Source: Oscillospiraceae bacterium (lineage in GTDB: Bacteria > Bacillota > Clostridia > Oscillospirales > SIG627). From it: 64,000 nucleotides of DNA. Shown here piece by piece: positions 28,628 through 37,864 of this stretch. The stretch covers positions 56,241-120,240 of the forward strand of contig JAYFRN010000029.1 of NCBI GenBank assembly GCA_034925865.1. Reading direction: 5' to 3'. A program made the translations under genes and the position numbers. The notes below the pieces were generated by a model that was not told the origin of the DNA, searched no databases, and saw nothing but the letters and a program-made list of their open reading frames with translations. Positions within the stretch are counted from its first letter, which is position 1, and every line of letters starts with the position of its first letter.

Positions 28628-29275
28628 TCACTTTTGTTCATCCATTTTATTCCTTAAATGCCGTGAAAGAGTTGCGAGAGACGCGGCGAGGTTTTCATTC
28701 TGGACAAGAATTTCCTCCGGAACATTCAGCTTTACCAAAGCAAAATTCCATATTGCTTTTACACCGCTGTGAACAAGACGATCGGCGACATCCTGGGCAA
28801 ACTCGGCAGGAACGGCAATTATGCCGATATGAATGTGCATTTTTTCACAGAGATCCGGGAGCTTATCCAACGGAAATACTTTTTTCCCGTATATTATCTG
28901 ATTTATAAGCGCCTCGTCAATATCAAACGCGGCAACGATGTTCAGCCCGTATTTTTCAAATTCATCGTTGCCCAAAAGCGCTTTGCCAAGCGAACCGACA
29001 CCCACCAGAACAGTGTCCATAGTACAGTTATATCCCAGATAATCCTCAATATTCTTTATAAGTTCATTAACCGGAAATCCCGATTTGGGCTTTCCTTTTG
29101 CTGTACAGACTGCCGCAATGTCCTTGCGTACAAGTACGTCGTTTAATTTAAGTTCGTTTGCTATCAAGGTCGCGGAAATAACGTTTGCTCCGTTTTCTTT
29201 CGCCTTGCGCAGATATTGAAGATAGTATGGCATTCTCTGTAATGCCTGTACTGTCAAATAGTTCTCGGCATTCAT
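28628..29275 (-). CDS. rex: redox-sensing transcriptional repressor Rex
   Basis: 215 residues with an N-terminal winged-helix (ALQRMPYYLQYLRKAKENGANVI-type region ending in NDVLVRKDIAAV) and a Rossmann domain with VLVGVGSLGKALL that senses NADH/NAD. Rex represses fermentation genes such as adhE and adh when NADH is low, which fits the rest of the - strand module. A consensus promoter with an overlapping palindrome lies upstream and may be autoregulated. Confidence 0.93.
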   Translation of the reverse strand: MNAENYLTVQALQRMPYYLQYLRKAKENGANVISATLIANELKLNDVLVRKDIAAVCTAKGKPKSGFPVNELIKNIEDYLGYNCTMDTVLVGVGSLGKALLGNDEFEKYGLNIVAAFDIDEALINQIIYGKKVFPLDKLPDLCEKMHIHIGIIAVPAEFAQDVADRLVHSGVKAIWNFALVKLNVPEEILVQNENLAASLATLSRHLRNKMDEQK

Positions 29276-29302
29276 TTTGTATCCTTTTTCGATTTTTCGA
29301 TA

Positions 29303-29336
29303 TTGATATTATAATACCAATTTATTTACATGTCAA
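29303..29336 (-). promoter_or_regulatory. consensus promoter of rex with overlapping palindrome
   Basis: TTGACA (29331-29336) and TATAAT (29308-29313) are 17 bp apart on the minus strand, both perfect. An 18-bp palindrome with one mismatched pair (29303-29320, TTGATATTA/TAATACCAA) overlaps the -10, a natural position for autorepression. The rest of the 350-bp gap to 29628 is AT-rich with only a weak -10 (TATAAT at 29530-29535) for the next gene. Confidence 0.75.
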
Positions 29337-29627
29337 TCATATATTGACAATCTACCACGAGCAAAAACCTCTGGATGTTCTTCAAAAAAATTATTATTTG
29401 CCTGCCGCTTAATATATTATTCCTGTTAATCGGTTGCAAGCTTTTATTATAACATATTTTATGATATTATGCCCAATTTTTAGTTAAATTTAATTTGAAT
29501 TTTATACATTTTTTTATAGCTGATTATAGTATAATTATTTAATAAACAGTTTTTATATGAGAGAAAGCCCAACAAGACGGAAGCAGTTTTCTTATTCAGA
29601 AGCGCAGACAAAGGGAGAACTTAAGTA

Positions 29628-32600
29628 ATGAATGATTTATATATAAGCGTCAAAACAAGCCGCGCATATTACACAGATGAAAAAATAAGAAACGCGAAAA
29701 ATAACATTCAAAAATACAACTGGGCGAAAGTTGTTTGCGATAAAGCGGTCAATGCCGCTGACACATTTCTTGATTACGGAGTCGAAAATATAATCATGAA
29801 TACCGCCCCGCAGGATATACCCAGGAGCTTTGCCGTAAATCAGGAACACGGATGCCCAATATGCGGTGAAAAAGCCTTGATATTTGGTAATTATTCATGG
29901 AAAACAGATTATATAAATTACCCGTGGAAAATTTTCTGCCCGTCGTGCCAAAGCGAATTTCCGTCAAACGATTTTAATTCATATTATAAAAGTGGTTTTG
30001 ATGAAAACGGCGTTTTCAGACGTGAAAAAGCCGATAGTAAATATCTTGTAAATGTCCTTTACCCTGATAAACCCGCTGACTGGTGCGTCGACGACGGATA
30101 TGGCTGGATCGACGAAAGCGGAAGCGGCAGTAAGGGAGAAAACAACCATACCTTCATAGCGTGGTATAATCATATGATGGCCTGGTGGCCGGCGGACAGC
30201 ATGTCAAAGTTTAAAAACGAAGGATTTCTGCTGCCTGCCATCCGGAATTTAAAAGACTCATATCTTTTTACAGGCGACAGGAAATATGCGGAGGCAGGAA
30301 TAGCGATATTGAACCGGATCGCATATTTTTATCCCGAAATGGACTCCGGCAAATTCAAATGGGAAGACGGATTTAAAAATTTTCACGGGTTGAGCGGGAA
30401 AGGCAAAGCCATCGGATGTATATGGGAATGCAACCTATTGTTAGAGCTTGTCCGCGCATATGATGCTTTTTTCCCGGAAATAGACAATGAAATTGCCGCA
30501 AAGATCGGCTCGTATCCATATTATTATGTCGGGAAAAAGCCGGAAACAAAAAGCGATATAATATCGAATATTGAAAATGGGATACTTATGGAAGTGTTCC
30601 CGAATGTGAAAAACTTCAGGATCAGCGGAAATGCTGGAATGCATCAGAACACTCTTATAACTACCGGCGTTGTTCTTGAAAATGACAAGCTTCTTGACGA
30701 ATACTGTTCTTTCATGTATCATCATATCGAAAACCGTCCGGACGGTCCGGGCGAGCTCGACAGACTTTTTATTAACGATGTCGACCGCGACGGAGCCGGA
30801 AACGAAGCCTCGCCTCACTATAATTCGCTGTGGGAAGGCGGATTTTCCAATGTCGCAGAAATGCTTTACGGAAACGAAAAGTATGACCTGTACCGTAATA
30901 TAAAGTTTTTTAAGCTGTTCAACAATGAAGCAAACGTCATAATGCTTGATAATTACACCCTTTCCGTCGGCGACGCTTCCGGAGCCGGAAATCCGGGCGT
31001 TTTTGTGAATACCGACGCACATATCTCTTTTTTTGAAAAGACCGGAAGCGTTCAAAGCGCGCAGCTTTTATATTATAAGTCCGACGGAGAAAGCATTTGC
31101 AAAAACATATTTAAGGACTGTGAAAATATCGATCTTAGGATAAAAAATACAGTAAAAAAATATGGCAAATACAGCTCCCGAAGCAGATGTCTTTCAGGAT
31201 ACGGACTGTCGAGTATAACCTCCGAAACTGCCGGCGGAAATAAGAGTCTATATATGTATTACGGCAGAAACAACGGCCATGGTCACTGTGACACGCTTCA
31301 AATAGGTATTCACGCTTTCGGTATCGATATGATGCCGGAGCACGGCTATCCCAATTATACCGGCCCGGATATGGAGCGGTCGCGCTGGACATCAAACATG
31401 ATATCTCACAATACGGCGATGATCCGCAAAGAACCCCCGAAAAGCGAACATGAGCTGAGCGGCTGGCACGATACGAGCGCGGAGCATTATCAGTTTGTCG
31501 GTCTGCCGCATCATTACGATTCAAGGCATAAAGTCGGCATAATGGATGTCGAAGCTCCCGGAGTATATCCTCAGTCAGAGCTTTTCCGCAGAAGCACCGT
31601 AAATATATGCATCGGCGAAAACGATATGTATGTCATGGATTTTTTCAGAATTAAAGGTGGAAAGGATCATTATTACAGCTTTCACGGAGCGGAGGGAGAC
31701 ACCGCAGCCGAGAACCTTAACCTTACCAAGCAGCAATCGGGAACTTATGCGGGAGAGAATATCAAATATAAAGATCCTTCTTACGATATATATTATTCCG
31801 ACGGATTTGATTATCTGTATGATGTCCGGCGCGATACTTCCCCCTTGGTTCCGTTCAGTCTTGATTATAAAATCACAGACTCCTGGAAGGTCTGGGACAG
31901 GGAAAGAAACGTACATCTGAAGCTTACGATGCTTGGCACAGTCGGAGACGCCGCCGTCGCATACGGACAGCCTCCTCAGAATAATCAGTCAAATCCGGAT
32001 AAATTTTCTTATCTCATCGCTCACAACGGCAGCCACGCGGAAAACGGCATGGCGGAAAGTTGTTTCTGCGCGCTGATCGAACCCTTTGAAAATAATAGCG
32101 CAATAAAAAGTGTGGGTCTCATTCCACTTTTATATGAAGGCAATATATCGGCAGGTATCTGCGCGCGCGTAGTTAGAACAGAGCTTGTTTCCGGCAGAGT
32201 AGATTATTTATTCAGCAGTATTGACGATAAAATATACAGCTTTAAAGCTGACGGAGACGTGATCTGCTTCAGCGGTTTTCTAGGATTGATTTCATTTTTA
32301 AACGGCAGGATCGTTTACAGCTATTTTAACGATATCAGCTTCTGTACATTGAACGGCAAGATCATCGCGGATGGAAAATGCCGCCGGATCAGAGGAAGGG
32401 TCATCAGCTTTACAAAAGAGCTTTGTGACAGCAACGTTATTACAGTGGATATTGAGAACGGCGAGGATATCGGTTATGCCGAGCTCACCGGAAAATTTAT
32501 TGACATTGAAAACGATAAGATCAGAAATGCTTTTTATGAAATAAAAAGCGCATCACGATCGACAGACGGAAAATGGACTCTTGGCATTGGAGATGTCACG

Positions 32601-32714
32601 TTCATAAGAGGACTGAGCGATATATACCACCCGGAAAAAGGATATATTTATGATATATGTGAAAACGCCGGATTTACTATTCCTCTCAGCTGTGAAAGTG
32701 TTTATATCTCATGA
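29628..32714 (+). CDS. heparinase II/III-like polysaccharide lyase
   Basis: 1028 residues, no signal peptide, so probably cytoplasmic. After an alpha-helical toroid-type N-terminal half, the heparinase II/III beta-sheet domain begins near residue 545 with the family hallmark NNGHGHCDTLQIGIHAFG. Early in the protein two CxxC pairs (CPICG near 76, CPSCQ near 105) form a likely zinc site, as in some uncharacterised relatives. Substrate could be a uronic-acid polysaccharide; not determinable. Start supported by AGGGAG 8 bp upstream. Followed by a GH36 gene. Confidence 0.8.
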   Translation: MNDLYISVKTSRAYYTDEKIRNAKNNIQKYNWAKVVCDKAVNAADTFLDYGVENIIMNTAPQDIPRSFAVNQEHGCPICGEKALIFGNYSWKTDYINYPWKIFCPSCQSEFPSNDFNSYYKSGFDENGVFRREKADSKYLVNVLYPDKPADWCVDDGYGWIDESGSGSKGENNHTFIAWYNHMMAWWPADSMSKFKNEGFLLPAIRNLKDSYLFTGDRKYAEAGIAILNRIAYFYPEMDSGKFKWEDGFKNFHGLSGKGKAIGCIWECNLLLELVRAYDAFFPEIDNEIAAKIGSYPYYYVGKKPETKSDIISNIENGILMEVFPNVKNFRISGNAGMHQNTLITTGVVLENDKLLDEYCSFMYHHIENRPDGPGELDRLFINDVDRDGAGNEASPHYNSLWEGGFSNVAEMLYGNEKYDLYRNIKFFKLFNNEANVIMLDNYTLSVGDASGAGNPGVFVNTDAHISFFEKTGSVQSAQLLYYKSDGESICKNIFKDCENIDLRIKNTVKKYGKYSSRSRCLSGYGLSSITSETAGGNKSLYMYYGRNNGHGHCDTLQIGIHAFGIDMMPEHGYPNYTGPDMERSRWTSNMISHNTAMIRKEPPKSEHELSGWHDTSAEHYQFVGLPHHYDSRHKVGIMDVEAPGVYPQSELFRRSTVNICIGENDMYVMDFFRIKGGKDHYYSFHGAEGDTAAENLNLTKQQSGTYAGENIKYKDPSYDIYYSDGFDYLYDVRRDTSPLVPFSLDYKITDSWKVWDRERNVHLKLTMLGTVGDAAVAYGQPPQNNQSNPDKFSYLIAHNGSHAENGMAESCFCALIEPFENNSAIKSVGLIPLLYEGNISAGICARVVRTELVSGRVDYLFSSIDDKIYSFKADGDVICFSGFLGLISFLNGRIVYSYFNDISFCTLNGKIIADGKCRRIRGRVISFTKELCDSNVITVDIENGEDIGYAELTGKFIDIENDKIRNAFYEIKSASRSTDGKWTLGIGDVTFIRGLSDIYHPEKGYIYDICENAGFTIPLSCESVYIS

Positions 32715-32779
32715 CAGCTTAATAGTATAATTGGTATACACATTGTTTTTTTAAAACGGTAAAATAAAGGAGAGTGTTT

Positions 32780-34969
32780 ATGAAAAGCCTGGGATTGGGA
32801 AACGGTTATACCGATATTAAATTCAGAAACGATACAAAGTGCGGCGCAAGATACTGTTCATGCGAAGCAGTATATGACGAGGCGCTGCTCGACGGTCATC
32901 TTATCGGGCGTTATTGGTCCGCATGCGGACAGATAATACCTGAATTGTCATTAAGCGATTCCGGTTTTATAAGCTCAATAAAGGATTTCTCTCTTGATTC
33001 ATTTTCACTCAGTATCGGCGGTAAAATAATCTCCGGATGGAAATATGCCGAATCCGGCTTAAGAAACGCCTCCGGCAAATCCGAAGTCGGAGTTTTTATA
33101 CTGGAAACAGACGAATGCCCCATATCTGTTCGCGTATGCACAAAGCTCGACGGCAGCGAGTTTATCGAGAGATGGCTCGAGATAACGAATATGGGGTCAT
33201 CTTCACTGCCGATAACCTCGGTTTATCCTATGTCAGGGAGATTATGGCTACACAACCATATACGCGGAACAGAAAAATACTCATATCCCGCCGAAGAAGT
33301 CATGTCGCCAGAAGAAGGCTCTCCGTTTATAGCGGCTTATAATCATTCCTCCGGCTGGGGTAAAGAAGGCGATATTTGGTTCGAGCCTTTAAAACCCGGC
33401 GAAACATCGTATAACGGTGGAATTAATGGCAAATCGGGATGGTCGCGGCCTGCATTCTGGCTTCGAAATCTGTTAAACGGTCATACATTCGTATGCGAAT
33501 ATGCATGGAGTGGAAACTGGGAGATGAAATTCAATTACGACGACTCACCCGAGCATACACAGGCGGGCTTTGCGATCGGCATGCCGGAGATAACCGGCGA
33601 AGCGATAAGGGTTCTCTCTCCCGGAGAAACCGTAATAACACCTGCTGTGCATTTCGCGCTCTTCCTCGGCAATGATGATGAAATTGTTCAATCACTGCAC
33701 CGTCATGTCAGAGATTCAGTAATGCCGGCTTACCCTGCCGGAAGAGAAAATGAAATAGAAGCCAATCAGCGTGGATATATGAGAGACAGCGAAACGCTTG
33801 ACGGAGTGCTCACCGATATCGACGTAGCGCATGAAGCCGGCGCGGAAACATATCTGTTCGATGCCGGCTGGAGCGGCACAAAGCCGCCGAATGACTGGTG
33901 GTATACCGCCGGCGACTGGATCCCCGGTCCGTGGCTTCCGGGGGGTCTCGCTCCGATAACCGACAGACTGCATAGTTATGGTATGAAATTCGGTCTTTGG
34001 GTCGAATTTGAAGCAATAGGCTCGACAAGCACGCTGATGGAAAAGCATCCCGACTGGGTCATGAAAAGATGCGGCGTTCCGGTTTATTGCGGAAGAGCTC
34101 TTGACCTGTCAAAGCCCGAGGTAGAGGATTATCTTGAAAAAGAGCTGTCACGTATAATAACAAGCTACGGACTTGATACTCTCAGAATTGATCACAACAA
34201 CAATTTGGAAATAGGCGGCACAATCGAAAGAGACGGCTTTTGCGAAAATGTAATGTGGCGTTATTATGAAGCTCTTTACAGAATTTTCGATAGCCTACGA
34301 AAGAAATTCCCCGATGTCGTTTTTCAAAACTGCGCGGGTGGCGGCGGACGGCTTGATCTGGGAATACTGCAAAGATTTCATAACACCGATATTTCGGATT
34401 GGATGCGCCAACCCAGAGGAACAAAGATACTCAACGGAATAACTATGGTCCTTCCTCCGGATAAATGTCTCAGAGCTTTCGGAGTTGAAAGCGGAGATCA
34501 TGTTATGGAATCGGATATTGATTTCCAGATGAGATATATCTACATATGCCATCCGAATATGCGAGGGATCGCTCCGAACGTGGATTCCTTTAATCCCTGC
34601 TTGAAACAACGTATTAACAATAATCTTCAATTATTTAAAAATCTTATAAGACCGCTCATGCGCGATTGTCTCGTATATCATCATACTCCGTGGCTTCCCT
34701 TAAGAAAAAGCGCGGAGTGGTGTGTATTTGAATATTCTGCTCCAGATAAAACGAAATCACTCGCTGCGGTTTTTCGCCTGTCTTACAGTAGAAATGATTT
34801 TTATATTTTATATCCGAAAGGTATAGACAGAAGTAAAAAATATAAAGTATCCTTCTGTTCATCAGGTGAAACAGCGGAAGCCTCAGGATATGAACTTGTA
34901 AATAACGGACTCCGGTTGTATATGCCCGGAAGCCTGACATCCGAACTTATTATATTTGAAGCTGAATAA
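32780..34969 (+). CDS. glycoside hydrolase family 36 (alpha-galactosidase-like)
   Basis: 729 residues from the ATG at 32780 (AAAGGAGAG upstream). Residues 1-320 form the N-terminal beta-supersandwich; a TIM barrel follows (YLFDAGW, KFGLWVEFEAI). The nucleophile Asp lies in LRIDHNNN near residue 468 (classical GH36 reads KWDxN), and the acid/base Asp is in HNTDISDW near 535. Cytoplasmic. Probably works with the lyase upstream on galactose- or GalNAc-containing oligosaccharides; the RIDHNNN variant means the exact specificity is open. Confidence 0.85.
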   Translation: MKSLGLGNGYTDIKFRNDTKCGARYCSCEAVYDEALLDGHLIGRYWSACGQIIPELSLSDSGFISSIKDFSLDSFSLSIGGKIISGWKYAESGLRNASGKSEVGVFILETDECPISVRVCTKLDGSEFIERWLEITNMGSSSLPITSVYPMSGRLWLHNHIRGTEKYSYPAEEVMSPEEGSPFIAAYNHSSGWGKEGDIWFEPLKPGETSYNGGINGKSGWSRPAFWLRNLLNGHTFVCEYAWSGNWEMKFNYDDSPEHTQAGFAIGMPEITGEAIRVLSPGETVITPAVHFALFLGNDDEIVQSLHRHVRDSVMPAYPAGRENEIEANQRGYMRDSETLDGVLTDIDVAHEAGAETYLFDAGWSGTKPPNDWWYTAGDWIPGPWLPGGLAPITDRLHSYGMKFGLWVEFEAIGSTSTLMEKHPDWVMKRCGVPVYCGRALDLSKPEVEDYLEKELSRIITSYGLDTLRIDHNNNLEIGGTIERDGFCENVMWRYYEALYRIFDSLRKKFPDVVFQNCAGGGGRLDLGILQRFHNTDISDWMRQPRGTKILNGITMVLPPDKCLRAFGVESGDHVMESDIDFQMRYIYICHPNMRGIAPNVDSFNPCLKQRINNNLQLFKNLIRPLMRDCLVYHHTPWLPLRKSAEWCVFEYSAPDKTKSLAAVFRLSYSRNDFYILYPKGIDRSKKYKVSFCSSGETAEASGYELVNNGLRLYMPGSLTSELIIFEAE

Positions 34970-34976
34970 TAAAGTA

Positions 34977-35015
34977 AGAGCTGCAGCAAACAATATTCTG
35001 CTGCAGCTCTTTTTA
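34977..35015 (+). terminator. terminator after GH36 gene
   Basis: 12-bp stem AGAGCTGCAGCA / TGCTGCAGCTCT with 10-nt loop followed by TTTTTAT, 8 bp after the stop. Confidence 0.9.
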
Positions 35016-35084
35016 TATGGGAAATAATGCGAACAAAGAAATTAATCTGAAGTTATTCAACTTCATGATAATAATGAGGTGATA

Positions 35085-35176
35085 ATTAACACAGCAATTA
35101 ACGGTGATTTAGAAAAGCCCTTATACCAGAGCCTTTTCTCTCTTTGAGCGGTAATTAAATTGCCGAGTTAATAATA
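35085..35176. repeat. palindromic repeat family, copy 2 (one arm diverged)
   Basis: Carries AGAAAAGCCCTTATACCAGAGCC and TTTTCTCTCTTTGAGCGGTAATT followed by TTGCCGAGTTAATAA; the left arm has diverged (AATTAACGGTG). In the gap between two convergent genes. Confidence 0.75.
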
Positions 35177-35204
35177 ATAAGTTTGTTGTGAGTCATATAT
35201 ATTT

Positions 35205-35789
35205 TCAAATCAGCTGTTTTCCGCCGTTTGGTATTTTTTCTTCCCACCATCCGAAGGCAATTCTGCCATCCGCAGGATCATCATATCCTTCCACGAGTGA
35301 TATAAGCACAAGAAACGAGCCTCCGGGAGGAAATATGAATTTCCCGTTTTCATTATCGGCTATTGTTATTCCAGGTTGACTTGTTCTGACGAATGCTTTT
35401 GCGCCTCCATAAGGATCGTTGGTGACATTAATAGCTTTTTGAATGATGCTTTTCGGCACAGGAACAGGCCAAATGGCCGTGTTAGAGCATGTAAACAATT
35501 TAGATTCAGTGAAGCCGCACGAAGGATTGGCGTTAAACCAAAACTGTGCATTATACGGTCCCGCTGAAATATCGCTCACCGTCCATACGTTTACATGCAG
35601 ATTTACACCGGAATTATACGGATTATATAATCTCGCCCAGGCTTTCGTCCCTTTTCCAAATAATAAATTTTCAGCATAACCTACAAAATATTCGCCTTTC
35701 ATTGACTCGAATAATTCTATCGGTATATTTACACTTTGAACATAATTATTTTGATTATTATTTGTAAATACTCTCTTTGAACCAAGCAT
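35205..35789 (-). CDS. DUF6143-like protein
   Basis: 194 residues, no signal peptide or membrane segment. Sequence features such as YFVGYAENLLFGKGTKAWAR, LYNPYNSGVNLHVNVWT, KFIFPPGGSF and AFGWWEE resemble an uncharacterised beta-rich clostridial/bacillar family annotated as DUF6143. Gln/Asn-rich N-terminus. Function unknown. Flanked on both sides by copies of the palindromic repeat, which may mark it as a moved or isolated gene. No clear ribosome site was found. Confidence 0.6.
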   Translation of the reverse strand: MLGSKRVFTNNNQNNYVQSVNIPIELFESMKGEYFVGYAENLLFGKGTKAWARLYNPYNSGVNLHVNVWTVSDISAGPYNAQFWFNANPSCGFTESKLFTCSNTAIWPVPVPKSIIQKAINVTNDPYGGAKAFVRTSQPGITIADNENGKFIFPPGGSFLVLISLVEGYDDPADGRIAFGWWEEKIPNGGKQLI

Positions 35790-35816
35790 ATTCTACCTTT
35801 TTCATTTAAAGTGATT

Positions 35817-35923
35817 ATTATTAACTCGGCATTTAAATAATAACCGCTTAAAGAGAGAAAAGGCTCTGCTATATGGGCTTTTCTCTCTTGTAAAACAAGG
35901 CTTATTTAAATGCCGTTTTAATA
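35817..35923. repeat. palindromic repeat family, copy 3 (full length)
   Basis: Full structure: TTAACTCGGCATTTAAATAA, then ACCGCTTAAAGAGAGAAAAG, loop GCTCTGCTATATGGG, CTTTTCTCTCTT, spacer, and CTTATTTAAATGCCGTTTTAATA. Outer arms CGGCATTTAAATAA/TTATTTAAATGCCG are perfect inverted repeats, and the central stem is 12 bp. Lies between the DUF6143-like gene and the 3' end of the secreted protein. Confidence 0.85.
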
Positions 35924-36067
35924 GTATATAACCGATTATATAAGACAATTCAATACACTATATGAAAATAAATGAAAAACGTGAATGAAATCAAGCTAAC
36001 AGTTCCTACTGACAAGTCTGTAGCTGACCTTTCTCCGCCGAGTAAACGAGCCTGCCAAGCACACAAT

Positions 36068-36108
36068 AACGCCGGAACAGGTAAAATGCCTGTTCCGGCG
36101 TTTTCATT
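36068..36108. terminator. 14-bp terminator-like hairpin
   Basis: AACGCCGGAACAGG / CCTGTTCCGGCGTT with a 7-nt loop, followed on + by TTCATTTC and preceded by AT-rich sequence. It lies 40 bp past the stop of the minus-strand secreted-protein gene and probably ends that transcript, although the T-run is better on the + side. Confidence 0.65.
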
Positions 36109-36139
36109 TCTGCAATGAAATTGTTATTGAGTCAGCCGA

Positions 36140-37636
36140 TTATTTTCTTTTCTTTGCTACTGTGATAGCACCGGCTGCTGAAACGAGAGCAACGAGAGCG
36201 AATATGATTCCGTTGTCGCCTGTTTTTACAGGAGTTTCAGTATCATCACCGTCATCACTGGGTTCTTCTGTTGCGGGAGCAAGATTTTCTTCATCGCCAC
36301 CGATGTTTATGAATTCAGTGTTGGTATATTGACTGAGAAGACCAGCTGTTCCGACAGTGCGGAGAGCGTCATATGAGAAGTTGTTCTGCCATACTATCGC
36401 GCCGTTTTCGGTTACTACGAAGTTATCATATTGGCCGGAACCGTCATGAGTGCTTCCGGAAGTATCGCCGATAAATCCTATAACATCCTTGCGGGGAGCG
36501 GTTGAAGCTGTGAATTCGCTTTCGCCGTTTATTGTAAGGGGAGTTCCGTCTGCTATAAGCGAGAATTTATTTCCGCTCATATATTTGATCTCGAAATGAT
36601 TCCACGTTCCCATTACGAATGTGAAGTTTTCGAATGCGCCGACTTCTGTTCCGCCATCAAGATAATAAAGCTGGTATCCTTTGATACAGAATCTCGGGCC
36701 TTCGTAAGCTGTTGTGCCGTTGTATGCCTGATACATCCAATATCCGCTTAATCCTGCTTCAAGTCCGGCATCCGGAACATAGCTCGGAATGCGGAAGTCA
36801 AATCCAAGGCTCCAGTCGTCGCCTTTGGGCTGAGTTGCGATGTTGATTCTTACGTGACCGTTCTGTCCTTCGGGCTTTGCATTATTGACAACTGTGGCAT
36901 GATCGCCTTCTTCTGTCACATATCCGCTTGTGTTTACTATTGTTCTGTCAACCGGATACAATGTAACAGCTTTATTGGCATCTTCTGATTCAAAGTCTAT
37001 TGAATACTTTTCAGTGCTACCTTCGGTGAGAACGAAATTGTCCCAGAATCCGAAGCCGTCATAATATCCGGCGCCGGCAAGACAGGGAGCTGTTCCAGGC
37101 TGGTCATTGGTTCCCTGATTGGACAAATCGCCTATAAAACCTATATATTTGCTGAGAGTCGTTGAGCTTGGGGTAAGCTGTGCGTTTCCGCCGAAGGTGA
37201 CAGCGGCGCCGTCAACCTTAAGAGAAACCTTCGGGCCTTCGGTGTAAATAAGCTCGAAGCTGTGCCATGCGTCTGCGGTGAGAGCCAAATTGTCCGCTTC
37301 GACTTTGCCTTCGGCTACCAAATCAAAATTGAGCTTATCGCCTTTGAGATTGATTCTTCCACCTTCATATGCAGTTCCGTCATATGAAGAGTAAACGACT
37401 AAATCGTTAGGTGTAGCAACAGAGCTGTACTTGAAATCAAATTTAACAGAATAATTCCAGGAAGAAGGAGCGCTGGGCATTTCTATTCTGAAAAATCCGG
37501 AACGAGTGCGGTACATGCCGCATTGAAGGATAGTCCCGCCGGCATTCGCTTTTACTTCTTCAGCAAGAACCGCAGAAGGAATTGCGATCGCAACGGCAAG
37601 AGTAAGCGCAAGAATAATTGCAATCAGTTTTTTCAT
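36140..37636 (-). CDS. secreted cell-surface protein with two LamG-like domains
   Basis: 498 residues from the ATG at 37636. Signal peptide (KKLIAIILALTLAVAIAIPSAVLA), then two repeats of about 190 residues sharing the pattern W..FE(L/I)KY..G.K(V/F)SL..DG and IGFIGD, resembling concanavalin/LamG folds that bind glycans. An acidic linker leads to PVKTGDNG, a hydrophobic span and KKRK, a C-terminal anchor like LPXTG-type sorting signals but without a perfect LPXTG. Probably binds or displays polysaccharide. GGAGG is 13 bp upstream of this start. Confidence 0.75.
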   Translation of the reverse strand: MKKLIAIILALTLAVAIAIPSAVLAEEVKANAGGTILQCGMYRTRSGFFRIEMPSAPSSWNYSVKFDFKYSSVATPNDLVVYSSYDGTAYEGGRINLKGDKLNFDLVAEGKVEADNLALTADAWHSFELIYTEGPKVSLKVDGAAVTFGGNAQLTPSSTTLSKYIGFIGDLSNQGTNDQPGTAPCLAGAGYYDGFGFWDNFVLTEGSTEKYSIDFESEDANKAVTLYPVDRTIVNTSGYVTEEGDHATVVNNAKPEGQNGHVRINIATQPKGDDWSLGFDFRIPSYVPDAGLEAGLSGYWMYQAYNGTTAYEGPRFCIKGYQLYYLDGGTEVGAFENFTFVMGTWNHFEIKYMSGNKFSLIADGTPLTINGESEFTASTAPRKDVIGFIGDTSGSTHDGSGQYDNFVVTENGAIVWQNNFSYDALRTVGTAGLLSQYTNTEFINIGGDEENLAPATEEPSDDGDDTETPVKTGDNGIIFALVALVSAAGAITVAKKRK

Positions 37637-37681
37637 GTTTACTTCAAAACCTCCAAATTTTTTGCTTTTCATAGCGTGATC

Positions 37682-37710
37682 ATTATATCAAGATATGGTT
37701 TAAAAGTCAA
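37682..37710 (-). promoter_or_regulatory. promoter of the LamG-like secreted protein
   Basis: TTGACT (37705-37710) and TATAAT (37682-37687), 17 bp apart on the minus strand, give transcription starting near 37675 and a ~40-nt leader to the chosen ATG at 37636. Confidence 0.75.
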
Positions 37711-37782
37711 TATATTTTTACCATATTGTTAATATTTTATTCTTTATTTATACTCTATCGCGTTTTTTCGATTTCTTCTAGA

Positions 37783-37832
37783 CAAAAAATATGGCATGCG
37801 ATTATCATTAAACGAGTTAATAATCGCATGCC
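37783..37832 (-). terminator. terminator of the isomerase/CBM9 gene group
   Basis: 13-bp stem GGCATGCGATTAT / ATAATCGCATGCC (37820-37832 with 37793-37805) followed on the minus strand by ATATTTTTTG. Confidence 0.85.
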
Positions 37833-37864
37833 GCGCTTTTAATAATTTATAGTTTAAAGGGTAT

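Noticed and set aside
35973-36113. 46-codon ORF beginning ATGAAAAACGTG upstream of the secreted-protein terminator
   Set aside because: It reads through a 14-bp terminator hairpin, has no ribosome site and no recognisable composition.
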